Shown: positions 7,660 to 15,891 of the stretch, one piece after another
How the letters are laid out: each line of letters starts with the position of its first letter
Position numbering within the stretch: position 1 is the first letter of the stretch
Source of the DNA: a virus
Direction: 5' to 3' (one strand)
IMG/VR virus record: IMGVR_UViG_3300021475_000012
Location: 1 to 62,037 of that record
DNA: 62,037 nt
Notes under the pieces: model-generated
The model's input: the letters and a program-made list of their open reading frames with translations, nothing else
Database searches by the model: none
What the model was told of the DNA's origin: nothing
Made by a program: the position numbers and the translations under genes

Positions 7660-7852
7660 CTGAGCGATTCAAAAGCCGGTCGATCACCGTACTTTCTACG
7701 CGGATGATGGGCTTCTTGGAGCCGGGGGTAAAGAAGCGATGCACCCCTGGCTCATGCTTCAGGACCTTGTACATGCTGGCCCGCTTGAATCCAGTTCTTT
7801 CCTGACATTCCTTCACCGTCAACATCTGCACCTTTTGCACCTTTTCTGACAT
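7646..7852 (-). CDS. Excisionase-like helix-turn-helix protein
   Basis: In this 68-residue basic protein the core MLTVKECQERTGFKRASMYKVLK reads as the winged-helix/HTH of the excisionase (Xis) and MerR-like family. It ends in IIRVESTVIDRLLN. Its 3' end overlaps the integrase 3' end by 14 bp on the opposite strand. A perfect TTAGAGTCTAA palindrome lies 41 bp upstream, so the gene is probably controlled by the same regulator as the early region. Recombination directionality factor is the likely role. A small transcription regulator is the alternative. Confidence 0.72.
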   Translation of the reverse strand: MSEKVQKVQMLTVKECQERTGFKRASMYKVLKHEPGVHRFFTPGSKKPIIRVESTVIDRLLNRSAIRV

Positions 7853-7892
7853 GACTGCAATGTCTCCTTGGTGCGTCCATTCCGTATCGTAC

Positions 7893-7903
7893 TTAGAGTC
7901 TAA
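7893..7903. promoter_or_regulatory. TTAGAGTCTAA palindrome followed by ACGTCGATT (operator-like)
   Basis: A perfect 11-bp palindrome in the 69-bp gap upstream of the excisionase-like gene. The same palindrome plus a conserved flank (ACnnCGATT) occurs at 19219 and 30788. Confidence 0.6.
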
Positions 7904-7921
7904 CGTCGATTTTGGGGATTG

Positions 7922-8227
7922 TCAGCTTTTCGGCGGGGCGTCCGGGTCTGACTCAGACTTCTCCACCGACTCCGCATCCAGCTGGGAACGAAAGTCGCGG
8001 AAAGAGAGCATCAAGGCGGCACCGGCATCTTTAGGGAAGCCCTGCGCGGAGAAGAATTTGTGGATCATGGCATCGGCTTCAGTGCGGGCGCACATCACCT
8101 CGATGTCGCGGGCTATGTTGCGGGCGTCTGCCATGCTGAGTTGAGCCAGCTTGCCGTCGATGTCGATCTGGAGGTAAGGCTGTTTGTCGCGCATGGAGAC
8201 AATGCCGTTGATCAGAATGTTGGCCAT
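7922..8227 (-). CDS. Hypothetical protein of a widespread short family
   Basis: The 101-residue protein reads MANILINGIVSMRDKQPYLQ, then DARNIARDIEVMCARTEADAMI. The short beta-strand start followed by helices with an ARTEADA segment recurs in small proteins of phages and soil bacteria that I have seen, with no known function. The C-terminal 20 residues are acidic and disordered. First gene leftward of the lysogeny module. Confidence 0.65.
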   Translation of the reverse strand: MANILINGIVSMRDKQPYLQIDIDGKLAQLSMADARNIARDIEVMCARTEADAMIHKFFSAQGFPKDAGAALMLSFRDFRSQLDAESVEKSESDPDAPPKS

Positions 8228-8231
8228 AAGA

Positions 8232-8699
8232 TCACCACTCCTGCCAGGGGGCCTCTCCCTCTAATTCGAGCACGCTATCCGCAGCGGCTTTCCCATAACG
8301 GAACACCTTGAATTCGCCCTTGGGGAATAACTGGCGGATGACACGCTCTGGAAGCGTGCCCTGGAAACGGAAGCTCCGGTCCTGGTTATAGACCAGCACA
8401 TGCCGCTCATCGCCTGGAGTGGATTCCACAGGCCGCTGCACCTTGAAGATCTGGGTTCGCCCAATGACTGGGGACGTCTCCTCCTTCCGGCATTCCGTAC
8501 AGAGCACCATGCCGCCCCTGGCATGCTTGAGGTCCCCGTAAGTCTGCACGGTGTGGCCACACGATAACTCGCAGATCTGGCCGCTGCGGGTGCCCTGGAT
8601 GGGCCTAGCGGCTACGATACGACGGTGGTGAGGGGTAAGGCCGGTATCGGGCTCCAGGTTGATGCCCAGCTTCTTCAGATCTTCAAGGGGATCGCTCAT
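8232..8699 (-). CDS. Zinc-ribbon-like hypothetical protein
   Basis: This 155-residue protein contains a Cys/His set (CELSCGHTVQ ... LCTECRKEE) spanning about residues 43-71, consistent with one zinc site. A beta-rich region follows (HVLVYNQDRSFRFQGTLPE). It is downstream of, and coupled by an ATGA-type overlap to, the 59-residue gene. Function unknown. Confidence 0.62.
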   Translation of the reverse strand: MSDPLEDLKKLGINLEPDTGLTPHHRRIVAARPIQGTRSGQICELSCGHTVQTYGDLKHARGGMVLCTECRKEETSPVIGRTQIFKVQRPVESTPGDERHVLVYNQDRSFRFQGTLPERVIRQLFPKGEFKVFRYGKAAADSVLELEGEAPWQEW

Positions 8700-8875
8700 T
8701 TCCTCGCCTCTTTATCCCACCACTCTTTTCTGGCAGCCCAATTCTCCCGCCGGAACTCCTCCGCATGCTCCCGCAGCTTGCTCATGGCCTCAGGGTTGGA
8801 GTAATCTCCATCCAGAGCATCCAGGAGCGCGGCAATGATACTAACAGCCTCGCCCAGCTTTTCATCGCTCTTCAT
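8696..8875 (-). CDS. Small helical hypothetical protein
   Basis: This 59-residue charged helical protein starts MKSDEKLGEAVSIIAAL. An upstream TTG at 8887 would add four residues, but the ATG is preferred. It overlaps the upstream gene's 3' end by 14 bp and the downstream gene's ATG by 4 bp, typical of a compact phage operon. No recognised family. Confidence 0.55.
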   Translation of the reverse strand: MKSDEKLGEAVSIIAALLDALDGDYSNPEAMSKLREHAEEFRRENWAARKEWWDKEARK

Positions 8876-9251
8876 ACATGGTCCCAAGAACAGTCTCCGG
8901 CACTTCCGCCAGACCTACCACTGAGAGATTGCTCAATACCAGGGAGATTGGTTCGCCCAGACGCTGGCCATCTCCATAGGCAATGACTTCCACTCGCTGG
9001 GAATAGTAGGAATCCTTGTCGCGCATGGCAATGCGTGCGTAGAAGGCCTGGGTAAAGATAGCGCGGCCCCGCTCATCGGGGAAGGCTATGTGATGCCCGC
9101 CAAGAGAGACCAGATAAAGCTTGGTGGTGACGGGGTTGGCAGTCTCTTCTTGGGCGCGGGTTACCCGCATCCGCTCCCGGCGTCCCAGGTCCCATTCGGC
9201 AAGGGCTTCATTAATCAAGAGCTTGATTTCTTCTTTATCGGCGTCTAACAT
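8862..9251 (-). CDS. Hypothetical protein, 129 residues
   Basis: A helical N-terminus (DKEEIKLLINEALAEWDLG) is followed by a beta-rich body (TTKLYLVSLGGHHIAFPDERG). No motif that I recognise. Member of the leftward small-gene run. Confidence 0.55.
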   Translation of the reverse strand: MLDADKEEIKLLINEALAEWDLGRRERMRVTRAQEETANPVTTKLYLVSLGGHHIAFPDERGRAIFTQAFYARIAMRDKDSYYSQRVEVIAYGDGQRLGEPISLVLSNLSVVGLAEVPETVLGTMYEER

Positions 9252-9268
9252 TCACTTCTCCTTCACAC

Positions 9269-9532
9269 CTATGCCTCGTACTTGAATTTCCTAGGATCGT
9301 CGATGGCCTTCTCTGCATCCTTGGTCTCCTTGATCCACATGGCCTGCCTTGCATCGATACGGATGCTCTCCAGAAGCCCCAAGATGACATCGAGCATCAG
9401 GGTGGCGCGTTCCTCAGGGGTGCTAGTGACGGCAGTAAGACTGATTGTCTCCTGCACCCGGAAAAGGCAGACGTCTACGATCTGTTTGCGGATGGCATCC
9501 CGCCGGTCACTCTCACTATCGAATCCGGTCAT
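9269..9532 (-). CDS. Hypothetical helical protein, 87 residues
   Basis: Acidic, predicted all-helical protein (MTGFDSESDRRDAIRKQIVD). Its ATG overlaps the stop of the upstream 97-residue gene, indicating coupled translation. No family recognised. Confidence 0.55.
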   Translation of the reverse strand: MTGFDSESDRRDAIRKQIVDVCLFRVQETISLTAVTSTPEERATLMLDVILGLLESIRIDARQAMWIKETKDAEKAIDDPRKFKYEA

Positions 9533-9822
9533 ACTTCCCCCAGGAATTCGTAGATCTTAAAGCTTGCGCCGGTATCATCGGTGATTTGCTCCATATCGGG
9601 GCCGGTGCGGAAAGCAATGAAGTGAAGATTGATTACAGGCATATCGAACATCACCAGCCGGGGCGTGACCTCCTCCACCCATACGCTGGTGAGATGAGAG
9701 CAGGTTCCCTTCTCCAGGACTACGACGGTTCCCGGCTTTAGCTCACTTACCTTGAGTTCACGGCCTATCTCTTGTTCGGGGCTCAATTGCGGCTCCTCCT
9801 TAGGTTGGGACGTGTATCCCAC
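9529..9822 (-). CDS. Hypothetical beta-rich protein, GTG start
   Basis: The 97-residue frame starts at a GTG, with no in-frame ATG nearby. A Pro/Gln/Glu-rich lead is followed by a beta-rich body (KPGTVVVLEKGTCSHLTSVW). It overlaps the upstream Cys-rich gene by 40 bp, so the true start could lie further in. Function unknown. Confidence 0.5.
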   Translation of the reverse strand: MGYTSQPKEEPQLSPEQEIGRELKVSELKPGTVVVLEKGTCSHLTSVWVEEVTPRLVMFDMPVINLHFIAFRTGPDMEQITDDTGASFKIYEFLGEV

Positions 9823-10064
9823 ATTTCCCGGATGATCTCAGAGTCTGAGATCGGAGACGGGGCAAGGTTCACTTCCTCCGGGGGCAGGGCCTTGAAACAG
9901 CGAAGGCAGAGGATGACAAACGAGGGGTTCGCCAACAAGGCCCGCTGGCCGGAAGGGGCTACCATCACGCGGGCTTGGCACTGGCTGCACTTGCGGTCGT
10001 AGCTGGAGCCAAGGACGCTCACCGCGTCATCGGCCATAGCGCAGACAAAGAATGTTTGGCTCAT
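9783..10064 (-). CDS. Zinc-ribbon-like hypothetical protein
   Basis: This 93-residue protein has two CxxC pairs about 30 residues apart (RKCSQCQARV ... VILCLRCFK), the layout of a single zinc ribbon. One of at least a dozen small Cys-pair proteins in this genome. Possible DNA- or RNA-binding or protein-interaction module. Its start overlaps the RHH gene's stop. Confidence 0.6.
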   Translation of the reverse strand: MSQTFFVCAMADDAVSVLGSSYDRKCSQCQARVMVAPSGQRALLANPSFVILCLRCFKALPPEEVNLAPSPISDSEIIREMWDTRPNLRRSRN

Positions 10065-10489
10065 TGGTGTGAATTCTCCAGGGACTCGTGACTGAGATCG
10101 ATGTAGAAGGTCTCTCCTTTGCCAGGGTATAAGAACTTGATGTACTCGCTGAGAGCGACAAGCGCGATGGATTGGTAGGTCTGCCTGCTCTCAAAGGCAA
10201 ACCAGCGGAGAAGGCCGGAGATCTCTTTGTCGAGAATGACTTTCTCAGCGGTGCAGGGAGGGGCCAGCTTCTTGAGGGAGACCGTGGAGAGATGAGCCAC
10301 GATCTCCTTCTGCTTATGCTTGTTGGCCTTCTCGTAGTCCAGGATCAGCTTGTAGATGGCATCCCGCAGGATGGGTTGCTTCTTAAGCCGCGTGTGATAG
10401 GAGATCTCGCGCAGGCGCTCTCTCAGTTTATTGTCCAACCGGACGGTGATGACGTGCCGTTTTTCCTCCGAAGACTTTGTCTGTGGCAC
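10061..10489 (-). CDS. Ribbon-helix-helix DNA-binding protein
   Basis: In this 142-residue protein, residues ~10-55 (KRHVITVRLDNKLRERLREI, then RLKKQPILRDAIYKLILDY) form a clear ribbon-helix-helix (Arc/CopG/MetJ type), which dimerises and binds palindromic DNA. A helical C-terminal domain of unknown role follows. A GTG start is supported by AAAGGAG eight bases upstream. It is the third of three adjacent regulator-like genes (10061-11569) and is a candidate for binding one of the palindromes in this genome. Confidence 0.75.
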   Translation of the reverse strand: MPQTKSSEEKRHVITVRLDNKLRERLREISYHTRLKKQPILRDAIYKLILDYEKANKHKQKEIVAHLSTVSLKKLAPPCTAEKVILDKEISGLLRWFAFESRQTYQSIALVALSEYIKFLYPGKGETFYIDLSHESLENSHQ

Positions 10490-10511
10490 TTCACGCTCCT
10501 TTCAAGGGTTC

Positions 10512-10913
10512 TTACGATGCAATCGAAGCGACTTTGCTGCGCGAGTGGGCAAGAAGACGCATACAGCGGTCGGTGAGTTCGCCTTCATGCTGGCGCTCGT
10601 TCAAAGAGGCTTCGTTGTACGTGCGGAGTTCTTCCTCGCCGGATTTGGTGAGGACGACTTCGGCTTTCTCGCCGGTTCCCTTCTTGACGATCCAGCCGTT
10701 GTAAGCGATAGAGCCAAGAGTATTGGCGTGAGCGTTACGCAGGTACTCGATGGTGACGTGGTTCTGAGCAATGAAGCGCAAGGTGCCGTACTGGTGACGG
10801 CTGAGATTGCGCAAGGGATTCTTCATCATTTCTGACATTCGTTGAGGTTCTCCTTTGTTGATCGATTGAATTCGGTTCTTCATCTGTCGGACGGTCATGG
10901 TTCGAGTCTTCAT
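10512..10913 (-). CDS. Winged-helix-like regulator
   Basis: A 133-residue basic protein. The core VTIEYLRNAHANTLGSIAYN followed by GWIVKKGTGEKAEVVLTKSG has the recognition-helix plus beta-wing layout of MarR-like winged helices. The ATG at 10913 overlaps the upstream stop (ATGA) with GAGG just before it. A second good site (AAAGGAGAACC) precedes an internal ATG at 10838, so a shorter form starting MSEMMKNP is possible. Probably a transcription factor of the leftward operon. Confidence 0.62.
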   Translation of the reverse strand: MKTRTMTVRQMKNRIQSINKGEPQRMSEMMKNPLRNLSRHQYGTLRFIAQNHVTIEYLRNAHANTLGSIAYNGWIVKKGTGEKAEVVLTKSGEEELRTYNEASLNERQHEGELTDRCMRLLAHSRSKVASIAS

Positions 10914-11569
10914 CGAACACCTCGCTGCATGCGCCGGAGGTCATCGATGAAGTTGGTGAGTTGGTCGCGCTTTACTTCCATGGCGAGGATGGCGTCGTCC
11001 AAGGTCACGGGGACGGGAGGGTGAAGAGGTTGAGGTATGAAGGTAGCGCCACCATTCACCGGGGGAGCAGTAAAGGGATGAGCAAGCTTGCGAGATTTAA
11101 GCTCACGAGATTGCCTGCGAGAGATCACTCCAGCCCTGATCTTCATCTCGTGAATCTGTTGATGGTTCAAGCCGTGTTGCTTGAGCCAGTCGCCTTTACT
11201 GGCCTTTGCGCCTTTACCTTGCCAGTCGCTATTAAGCTGCATGTACTCGTTGACCAGTTCAAGAAGTTCCGGCCCTTCCAGCGTGGTGTAAGCTCCGGGA
11301 GATTTCTTAGGTCTGACATAATTCACCGGCTCTAAGCGAACTGCGAGAGCCACGCTGGGTTTATTAGGGTCGAAGTGAGGATGCTCTTCCAGGTAGCGCC
11401 GCCGCATCTGGTAGAACCAGCCATCGGAGACCTTCTTCTCGTCAGTGAGGAAGGTCTTAATCTTTTTGCCGTCTTGATGAACTTGTGCCACCTCGCGGAT
11501 CAGCTGCTCTTTCTCCTGATCGCTCCAAATACGGCGGCGGGGAGTCTTGTCGAATCGTTTTTTGGGCAT
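10910..11569 (-). CDS. Double-HTH, transposase-OrfA-like DNA-binding protein
   Basis: In this 219-residue protein, residues ~12-60 (RRIWSDQEKEQLIREVAQVH ... WFYQMRRRYL) look like the homeodomain-like HTH of IS3-type OrfA proteins. A second related segment around 98-150 (GDWLKQHGLNHQQIHEMKIR) looks like a repeat of it. The C-terminus is a Pro-rich linker and a helix. There is no transposase catalytic gene or inverted repeat nearby, so it is more likely a phage regulator. AGAAGG is the ribosome site, and a perfect 13-bp palindrome lies just upstream. Confidence 0.6.
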   Translation of the reverse strand: MPKKRFDKTPRRRIWSDQEKEQLIREVAQVHQDGKKIKTFLTDEKKVSDGWFYQMRRRYLEEHPHFDPNKPSVALAVRLEPVNYVRPKKSPGAYTTLEGPELLELVNEYMQLNSDWQGKGAKASKGDWLKQHGLNHQQIHEMKIRAGVISRRQSRELKSRKLAHPFTAPPVNGGATFIPQPLHPPVPVTLDDAILAMEVKRDQLTNFIDDLRRMQRGVR

Positions 11570-11582
11570 GCTTTGCCTTCTG

Positions 11583-11595
11583 GTTTAAATTAAAC
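11583..11595. promoter_or_regulatory. GTTTAAATTAAAC palindrome
   Basis: A perfect 13-bp AT-rich palindrome in the 73-bp gap upstream of the three-regulator operon. Candidate autoregulatory operator. Confidence 0.45.
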
Positions 11596-11642
11596 TGCTT
11601 AGCTGGGAATGTATCAGATCAACTCAGAAAGGACAAGACCCC

Positions 11643-12326
11643 CTAGGTAGCATCGGAGTAAGCGGGAAGCAACTGCTGAAATCGAATGACGTCTTTCTGT
11701 AACACTTCAGCCGATAAGCCCTTCTCGTTCTCAAAGAGAAGGGGCAGGCCGCTCTCGACGCTCTTGTCAATTTCGGCGCGGGTGGCGGGCCGTCCCTGGG
11801 ACCAGAAGCTCACGGCTTCGGGATCGCCCAGGTGCAGTAAGGTGCCGCCCCGGCCATCGCTAAATAGCTCATAATCCCGGCAAACCCAGACTAAAGAGAC
11901 GCCGGGATTGCGATCCAGGTGGATGCCGGGAGGTTGCAGGGCACCGGGATACTCAGCGACGATATCTCCCCGGCGCGTCATGTCGGGGCGCGAGAGGAAG
12001 GGGCAGTTTTTGGCACTCCACAAAGCGCAGTCCAGGTGGCAGGCGGGCTCTGAACTAACCCGTGTTATTCCGCACATAGGGCCGATGACAAATGCTAAAT
12101 GGGAACCCAGGCGCTCCCCGCAGACCCAGCAGACCTTACGCCGCAGTGCGAAGTTGCGTTTCGGGGCTTCGATGGCGCGGAACTCCGGCTCCAGTTCTCC
12201 GGTCTCGTTGGGCTCCCAGGCAACGAACCAGGGGACGGGGTAGCCGCGATGCACCGGAAGGCTCTTCATGCGCTCCGGGAGGGGCCCCAGTTCGGGCCGG
12301 AGGGCTGGGTTAGTTGGCGCGGACAT
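11643..12326 (-). CDS. Conserved Cys-containing phage/bacterial protein of unknown function
   Basis: This 227-residue protein starts MSAPTNPALRP. The ATG at 12326 has AAGGAGA directly upstream, better than the in-frame ATG at 12356, which merely overlaps the preceding stop. Features: PVHRGYPVPWFVAW, CWVCGERLG, FVIGPMCGITR, and CHLDCALWSAKNCPFL, probably one or two zinc sites. I recall very similar proteins in many phages and actinobacteria, always without a function. Confidence 0.7.
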   Translation of the reverse strand: MSAPTNPALRPELGPLPERMKSLPVHRGYPVPWFVAWEPNETGELEPEFRAIEAPKRNFALRRKVCWVCGERLGSHLAFVIGPMCGITRVSSEPACHLDCALWSAKNCPFLSRPDMTRRGDIVAEYPGALQPPGIHLDRNPGVSLVWVCRDYELFSDGRGGTLLHLGDPEAVSFWSQGRPATRAEIDKSVESGLPLLFENEKGLSAEVLQKDVIRFQQLLPAYSDAT

Positions 12327-12352
12327 AACTTGTCTCCTTTTTTGATCGGTAT

Positions 12353-12583
12353 TCATGGCTTGGCGTAATCTGCGGCTACCTTACGGCCTTTGTGGCCTTT
12401 GCGGATACAGTCATCTGAGATACAACTACCTTTCTCGTCTACCAGAATGAAACCGCAGCCCTCACAAATGCAGGGGTAGCCGTGGTCAGGCTCCAAAGGC
12501 GGCTGGCCCCTACCAAAGTGATCGAGATCCGATTGGTCTTCCTGGAAGTCTTCCCAGGAACACTGGCGGCAGAACTCAGCCAT
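12353..12583 (-). CDS. Small zinc-binding phage protein
   Basis: This 76-residue protein has CRQCSWEDF at residues 5-8 and CICEGCGFILVD plus SCISDDCIRKGH in the second half, giving seven Cys and a His for one or two zinc ions. The pattern is common in short phage proteins of unknown role. Its ATG overlaps the upstream stop as TAATG. Confidence 0.7.
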   Translation of the reverse strand: MAEFCRQCSWEDFQEDQSDLDHFGRGQPPLEPDHGYPCICEGCGFILVDEKGSCISDDCIRKGHKGRKVAADYAKP

Positions 12584-13044
12584 TAGACGAGCACCGGCTC
12601 TTCTTCCGCTTCGCGCAACAGGGCGTCGATGGCTTCAAGGTCCGCAGGCGCGGGAACCGGAGCCTGGAGTGTTGCGCGGGGCGAGCGAGAGCGAGCCTTG
12701 CCGCGCAAACTGGATTCCTTCGACTTGGGCTCCTCCACTTTCTCCTGGGCAGGCTTGCGGCGCAACATGGACTGCAGGTGCTTCGCTGCTACCTGACGGT
12801 CCTTGCCAGTGGCCCCGAAAGTCATGCCGAAGAGCAAGCGGCCCTCCTGGAGGGGGATGCCCATGGCGCGGGAGACATAGGCCATAGGGCCCATTTCCTC
12901 CAGTTCAGATTCCTCAAGTTTGCCTTCCTGCTTGAGGACCATGAGGCAGTGGCCCGCGATACAGGTGTCCCAGCGGGTCATGTCGAAAGGCTTGGCGGGG
13001 TCCAGGATACTGGCCTGGGTACGCTTAATGAGAGGGCGGTTCAT
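12583..13044 (-). CDS. Hypothetical protein with an IAGHC motif
   Basis: The 153-residue protein starts MNRPLIKRTQ. The ATG at 13044 is ten bases after GGAGG, while ATGs at 13053 and further up are worse placed. PFDMTRWDTCIAGHCLMV resembles the FDM..W...CIAGH word of a family common in phages and bacteria. A variable Arg/Pro/Ala-rich tail follows. Function unknown. Confidence 0.6.
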   Translation of the reverse strand: MNRPLIKRTQASILDPAKPFDMTRWDTCIAGHCLMVLKQEGKLEESELEEMGPMAYVSRAMGIPLQEGRLLFGMTFGATGKDRQVAAKHLQSMLRRKPAQEKVEEPKSKESSLRGKARSRSPRATLQAPVPAPADLEAIDALLREAEEEPVLV

Positions 13045-13106
13045 CGATGGCATTCCTCCATAGGAGTAATTCTGCGGCAGAAATGCGGGAAGCGCAACTG
13101 AGTAAC

Positions 13107-15269
13107 TTAGAGGTAAGCGCCCATGTTCCACAAGGTGGCCTGGATTCCAAGGTTGATCGCGGAGGTCCAGACGGTGGTGGGGAGCAGGGCTTGGCGGTAG
13201 GAGTTGCCCATGTTCACGCCGGTTCCCTTGGCCGGGGAAGTGGGCTGCAGGGATAGGTCCGGGGTGATGGTGGAGGTGAATAAGGGATCGGCGGTGATGC
13301 CGTTCAGCATCAGGCCAGCGGCCTGCACCTGGGCCAGGGTCATGGAGGTGGAAGTCCCGGCCTGATACATGACCTGGGTGCCGTTGGGGACGACGTCGCA
13401 GTAGTCGAAGGTGGAGAAGACGGTCTTGGCGGTGCGGACCTGGACGGGGTGGGTCCAGACCCCGGCAATGATGTTGTTAATCAGGTTGATATTGCCCACG
13501 TTGGTGTCGAGCGACTGGATGCCGAAGCCCTGGGAAGAGGTCCCGGTGCCGTTATAGATGGTGTTGCCGATGATCGTAATACCCTGGGTGTCCCAGACCG
13601 GGATGCCTACATTGACGCTGTAGATCACGTTGTAAGTGATGTAAAGGTTGCTGTTCTGAGTCTGGAAGGTGCCGTAACTGATGGCGTCGATCCCGCCCAT
13701 CACGCAATCGTGGATGCAGTTGTAAGAAGCGATGCAGTTCAGAGTGTTCTCATGGGTGATGCCGATTCCGGCGCAGTTATAGATCAGATTGCCGTAGGTC
13801 TGGCCGTTGGGGATCTGGATGTTCGCGCCGTCCAGGTTGATGCCCATGCCCTGGTTATCGGTGCCCGCAATAATATCGTGAACCGTGTTGTAGCGGCTCC
13901 ACGCCGCGCTGGCACCGTTCAGAATCCAGATGCCGCGATCCGCGAAATGGGACACCGTGTTCAGTTCGATTAAGGCGTTGGTGTTCAGCTGGCCGCGAAT
14001 GATGATGCCGCCCAGGGGAGGGTTCGAGTTGGCGGTCCCGTCGAGCACGTTGTTGTGGACGGTGGTGTTCGGGCCGGAGAGATAGAAGGCTGCGTTGCTG
14101 GCGCAGTTCTGGATGGTCCAGTTCGGGACGGCGAGAAGGTCTGCGGCCCAGTAGTTGTGGTAGATCGTGGCCAGGGTGTTGATGCCAGAGATGGTGCCAG
14201 AAGCGCGGAGGTCCAGGCTATCGATAGTCCAGAAGCCCATGTTGGGGGCGGTGACGGTGATCGCGGGGTTGTTGGGGGCTGCGGAGATGATCGGCTTCGC
14301 GCCGGAGCCGTAAGCGGAGAGGGTAATCTGGCCGGTAGAGTCCCCGCCGATGTGGACGGTGAGAGTGGTATTCAGCCAGGAGTCCCCGCGATTCAAGAGG
14401 ATGCTATCGCCGGGGATCAGGGGAATGGCGGCGGGGATGCCGGTAGCGCTATTCATGCCGGGGGCGTGGGCCCAGCTGTGCGCGGAGTCCAGGCCGGTGT
14501 TGGCGTCACTCCCGGCGTTACTGACATAGAACTGGGTCGGGGCGCGGCTTCCGCTGGAGGTGGTGCGCTTCAGGGCTAACAGGTAGGCAAGCCAAGTCTG
14601 GGAACTCGAATAAGAAGCGGTGGCGGCATAGGGGCCAACGGCGGTTACGTTGCGATCCTCCAGGCCGCGATGGGAGGTAGAGGCGTTGTTCACCTCCAGG
14701 ACATAGCCCGCGCCGGGGCTCAGGGTGCCGCCGCCGGAAGAGGTCACAAAGAGACCGCCCACCAGGAGATCGTTCGCATTGGTGGTGGTGAGATTGCCGC
14801 TGTTGAGGGCCGCGCTTACTGCGTTGGCGGCGACTTCTCCATCGATCACCGCAGAGGTGGCCAAGCCCTGGTATTCGGCAAAGATCACGATGGAATTGAT
14901 CGCTGCGGAGAAAGTGACGGTTACGCCGGTCCCGGCGGCACCCGTGATCTGGGCGGTATAGCACCAGATAAGACGGGTTGCGCCCGTGATGGGGGAAAGA
15001 GGGGTAGGGGTCAGGGTGCCCGAAGTGCCGCCGTTCCAGGCAATGTTGGTGATGGTGGTGCTGGCGTCAGTGGCGTTGAAGATCAGCAGGACGAGCAGGT
15101 TGCCGGGGGTGACATGGGTGGTGAAGGCTTGTGAGTTGGTGGTCGAGCCGCCGGAGCCGCCAGAGGTGCCGGATTGAACGGGGGGAGCGCCGGAGGGGGC
15201 GACAACCACTGACCCGGAGGAAAGGCCGGGACCGAAGCCGGGAACGAACCCCCACCCGTAGAAAGGCAT
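13107..15269 (-). CDS. Tailspike, right-handed beta-helix (probable depolymerase)
   Basis: A 720-residue protein. Residues 1-240 are Gly/Ser/Thr/Ala-rich beta structure, probably the particle-binding and capping part. From ~247 (FYVSNAGSDANTG) begins the signature of right-handed parallel beta-helix proteins such as pectate lyases and tailspikes. Repeating short strands follow (NNVLDG, NTVSHF, NTVHDI, NLIYNC, NCIHDC, NVIYSV, NTIYNG, NNIIAG) to about residue 640. Such spikes bind and often cleave host surface polysaccharide. The start overlaps the preceding stop as TAATG. It is separated from the fibre and hub genes by half the map, unusual for a spike. Confidence 0.82.
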   Translation of the reverse strand: MPFYGWGFVPGFGPGLSSGSVVVAPSGAPPVQSGTSGGSGGSTTNSQAFTTHVTPGNLLVLLIFNATDASTTITNIAWNGGTSGTLTPTPLSPITGATRLIWCYTAQITGAAGTGVTVTFSAAINSIVIFAEYQGLATSAVIDGEVAANAVSAALNSGNLTTTNANDLLVGGLFVTSSGGGTLSPGAGYVLEVNNASTSHRGLEDRNVTAVGPYAATASYSSSQTWLAYLLALKRTTSSGSRAPTQFYVSNAGSDANTGLDSAHSWAHAPGMNSATGIPAAIPLIPGDSILLNRGDSWLNTTLTVHIGGDSTGQITLSAYGSGAKPIISAAPNNPAITVTAPNMGFWTIDSLDLRASGTISGINTLATIYHNYWAADLLAVPNWTIQNCASNAAFYLSGPNTTVHNNVLDGTANSNPPLGGIIIRGQLNTNALIELNTVSHFADRGIWILNGASAAWSRYNTVHDIIAGTDNQGMGINLDGANIQIPNGQTYGNLIYNCAGIGITHENTLNCIASYNCIHDCVMGGIDAISYGTFQTQNSNLYITYNVIYSVNVGIPVWDTQGITIIGNTIYNGTGTSSQGFGIQSLDTNVGNINLINNIIAGVWTHPVQVRTAKTVFSTFDYCDVVPNGTQVMYQAGTSTSMTLAQVQAAGLMLNGITADPLFTSTITPDLSLQPTSPAKGTGVNMGNSYRQALLPTTVWTSAINLGIQATLWNMGAYL

Positions 15270-15550
15270 TAGTGTGTGCCGTAAACCGCAGAGACTTTAT
15301 CGGTGGTGGTGCCGTAGACATAGACGATGGCTAAGTTGAGGTATTGGTCGTCACCGATGGGCGGAAACATCATCCCGCTCCCTGGGGGGATCGCCAGACC
15401 CGAAGCCGCGCCGGTCGTCGAGTCGCCAATGCGGATGGCGGCGGCATTGCCAACGGGGCAGATGACTTGCAGCCAGTTACAGGGAACGCGGGCCGGGGCG
15501 AGAGGCACCGCAACCCCGGCAGGAGTCACATCGGGTATGTTGTGAATCAT
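15269..15550 (-). CDS. Small virion-associated beta protein
   Basis: The 93-residue protein is beta-rich: WLQVICPVGNAAAIRIGDST, then FPPIGDDQYLNLAIVYVYG. Short proteins of this pattern are found among phage structural genes. Its coupling (TAATG) to the tailspike suggests that the two act together, for instance as a spike adaptor. Function is inferred from context. Confidence 0.6.
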   Translation of the reverse strand: MIHNIPDVTPAGVAVPLAPARVPCNWLQVICPVGNAAAIRIGDSTTGAASGLAIPPGSGMMFPPIGDDQYLNLAIVYVYGTTTDKVSAVYGTH

Positions 15551-15891
15551 ACGCCAATTGTAAGAAAAGAAGGGTCTAAGGTAAGCTGATTCTGATGGAA
15601 GCAGTCGGATTTGGAAGGAAGCTTGCGGGGACCGCGAAACAGGCTACTCCCCAGCAACCCTGGTTCGAGATCCCCTCCAGAAAGCCAAGTAACTTACCCA
15701 ACAGTATAACATGGGCGTTTCCCGCCTTTGTTTCATCACCGAAGACACCTTCGCGCCAGCTAAGTGCCAGTCGCGAGTTTTTGCGGCGTACCGGGGTCTC
15801 CCCGGTCACCATACGGCGGGCTCATCCAGATTAGCTCAAAATAAAGGTCGAAAAAGCGCATTTTCGGAGTTTCAGACTTACTTATTGTTGT
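15551..15891. other. Gene-poor 341-bp stretch with a GC hairpin
   Basis: No convincing gene. At 15791-15805 there is a perfect hairpin (CCGGGG TCT CCCCGG). The minus frame across it reads VTGETPVRRKNSRLALSWRE, which resembles the translated phrase of dispersed palindromic repeats known from Planctomycetes, Verrucomicrobia and Acidobacteria genomes. It may be an inserted REP-like element or a two-way terminator between transcription units. Confidence 0.45.

Noticed and set aside
10910-11569. Insertion sequence, because the protein looks like an IS3 OrfA
   Set aside because: No OrfB/integrase catalytic gene and no flanking inverted or direct repeats.
15600-15690. tRNA-like stretch with GGTTCGAGATCC resembling a T-arm
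   Set aside because: The T-stem does not pair, and no matching acceptor or anticodon arm could be drawn.
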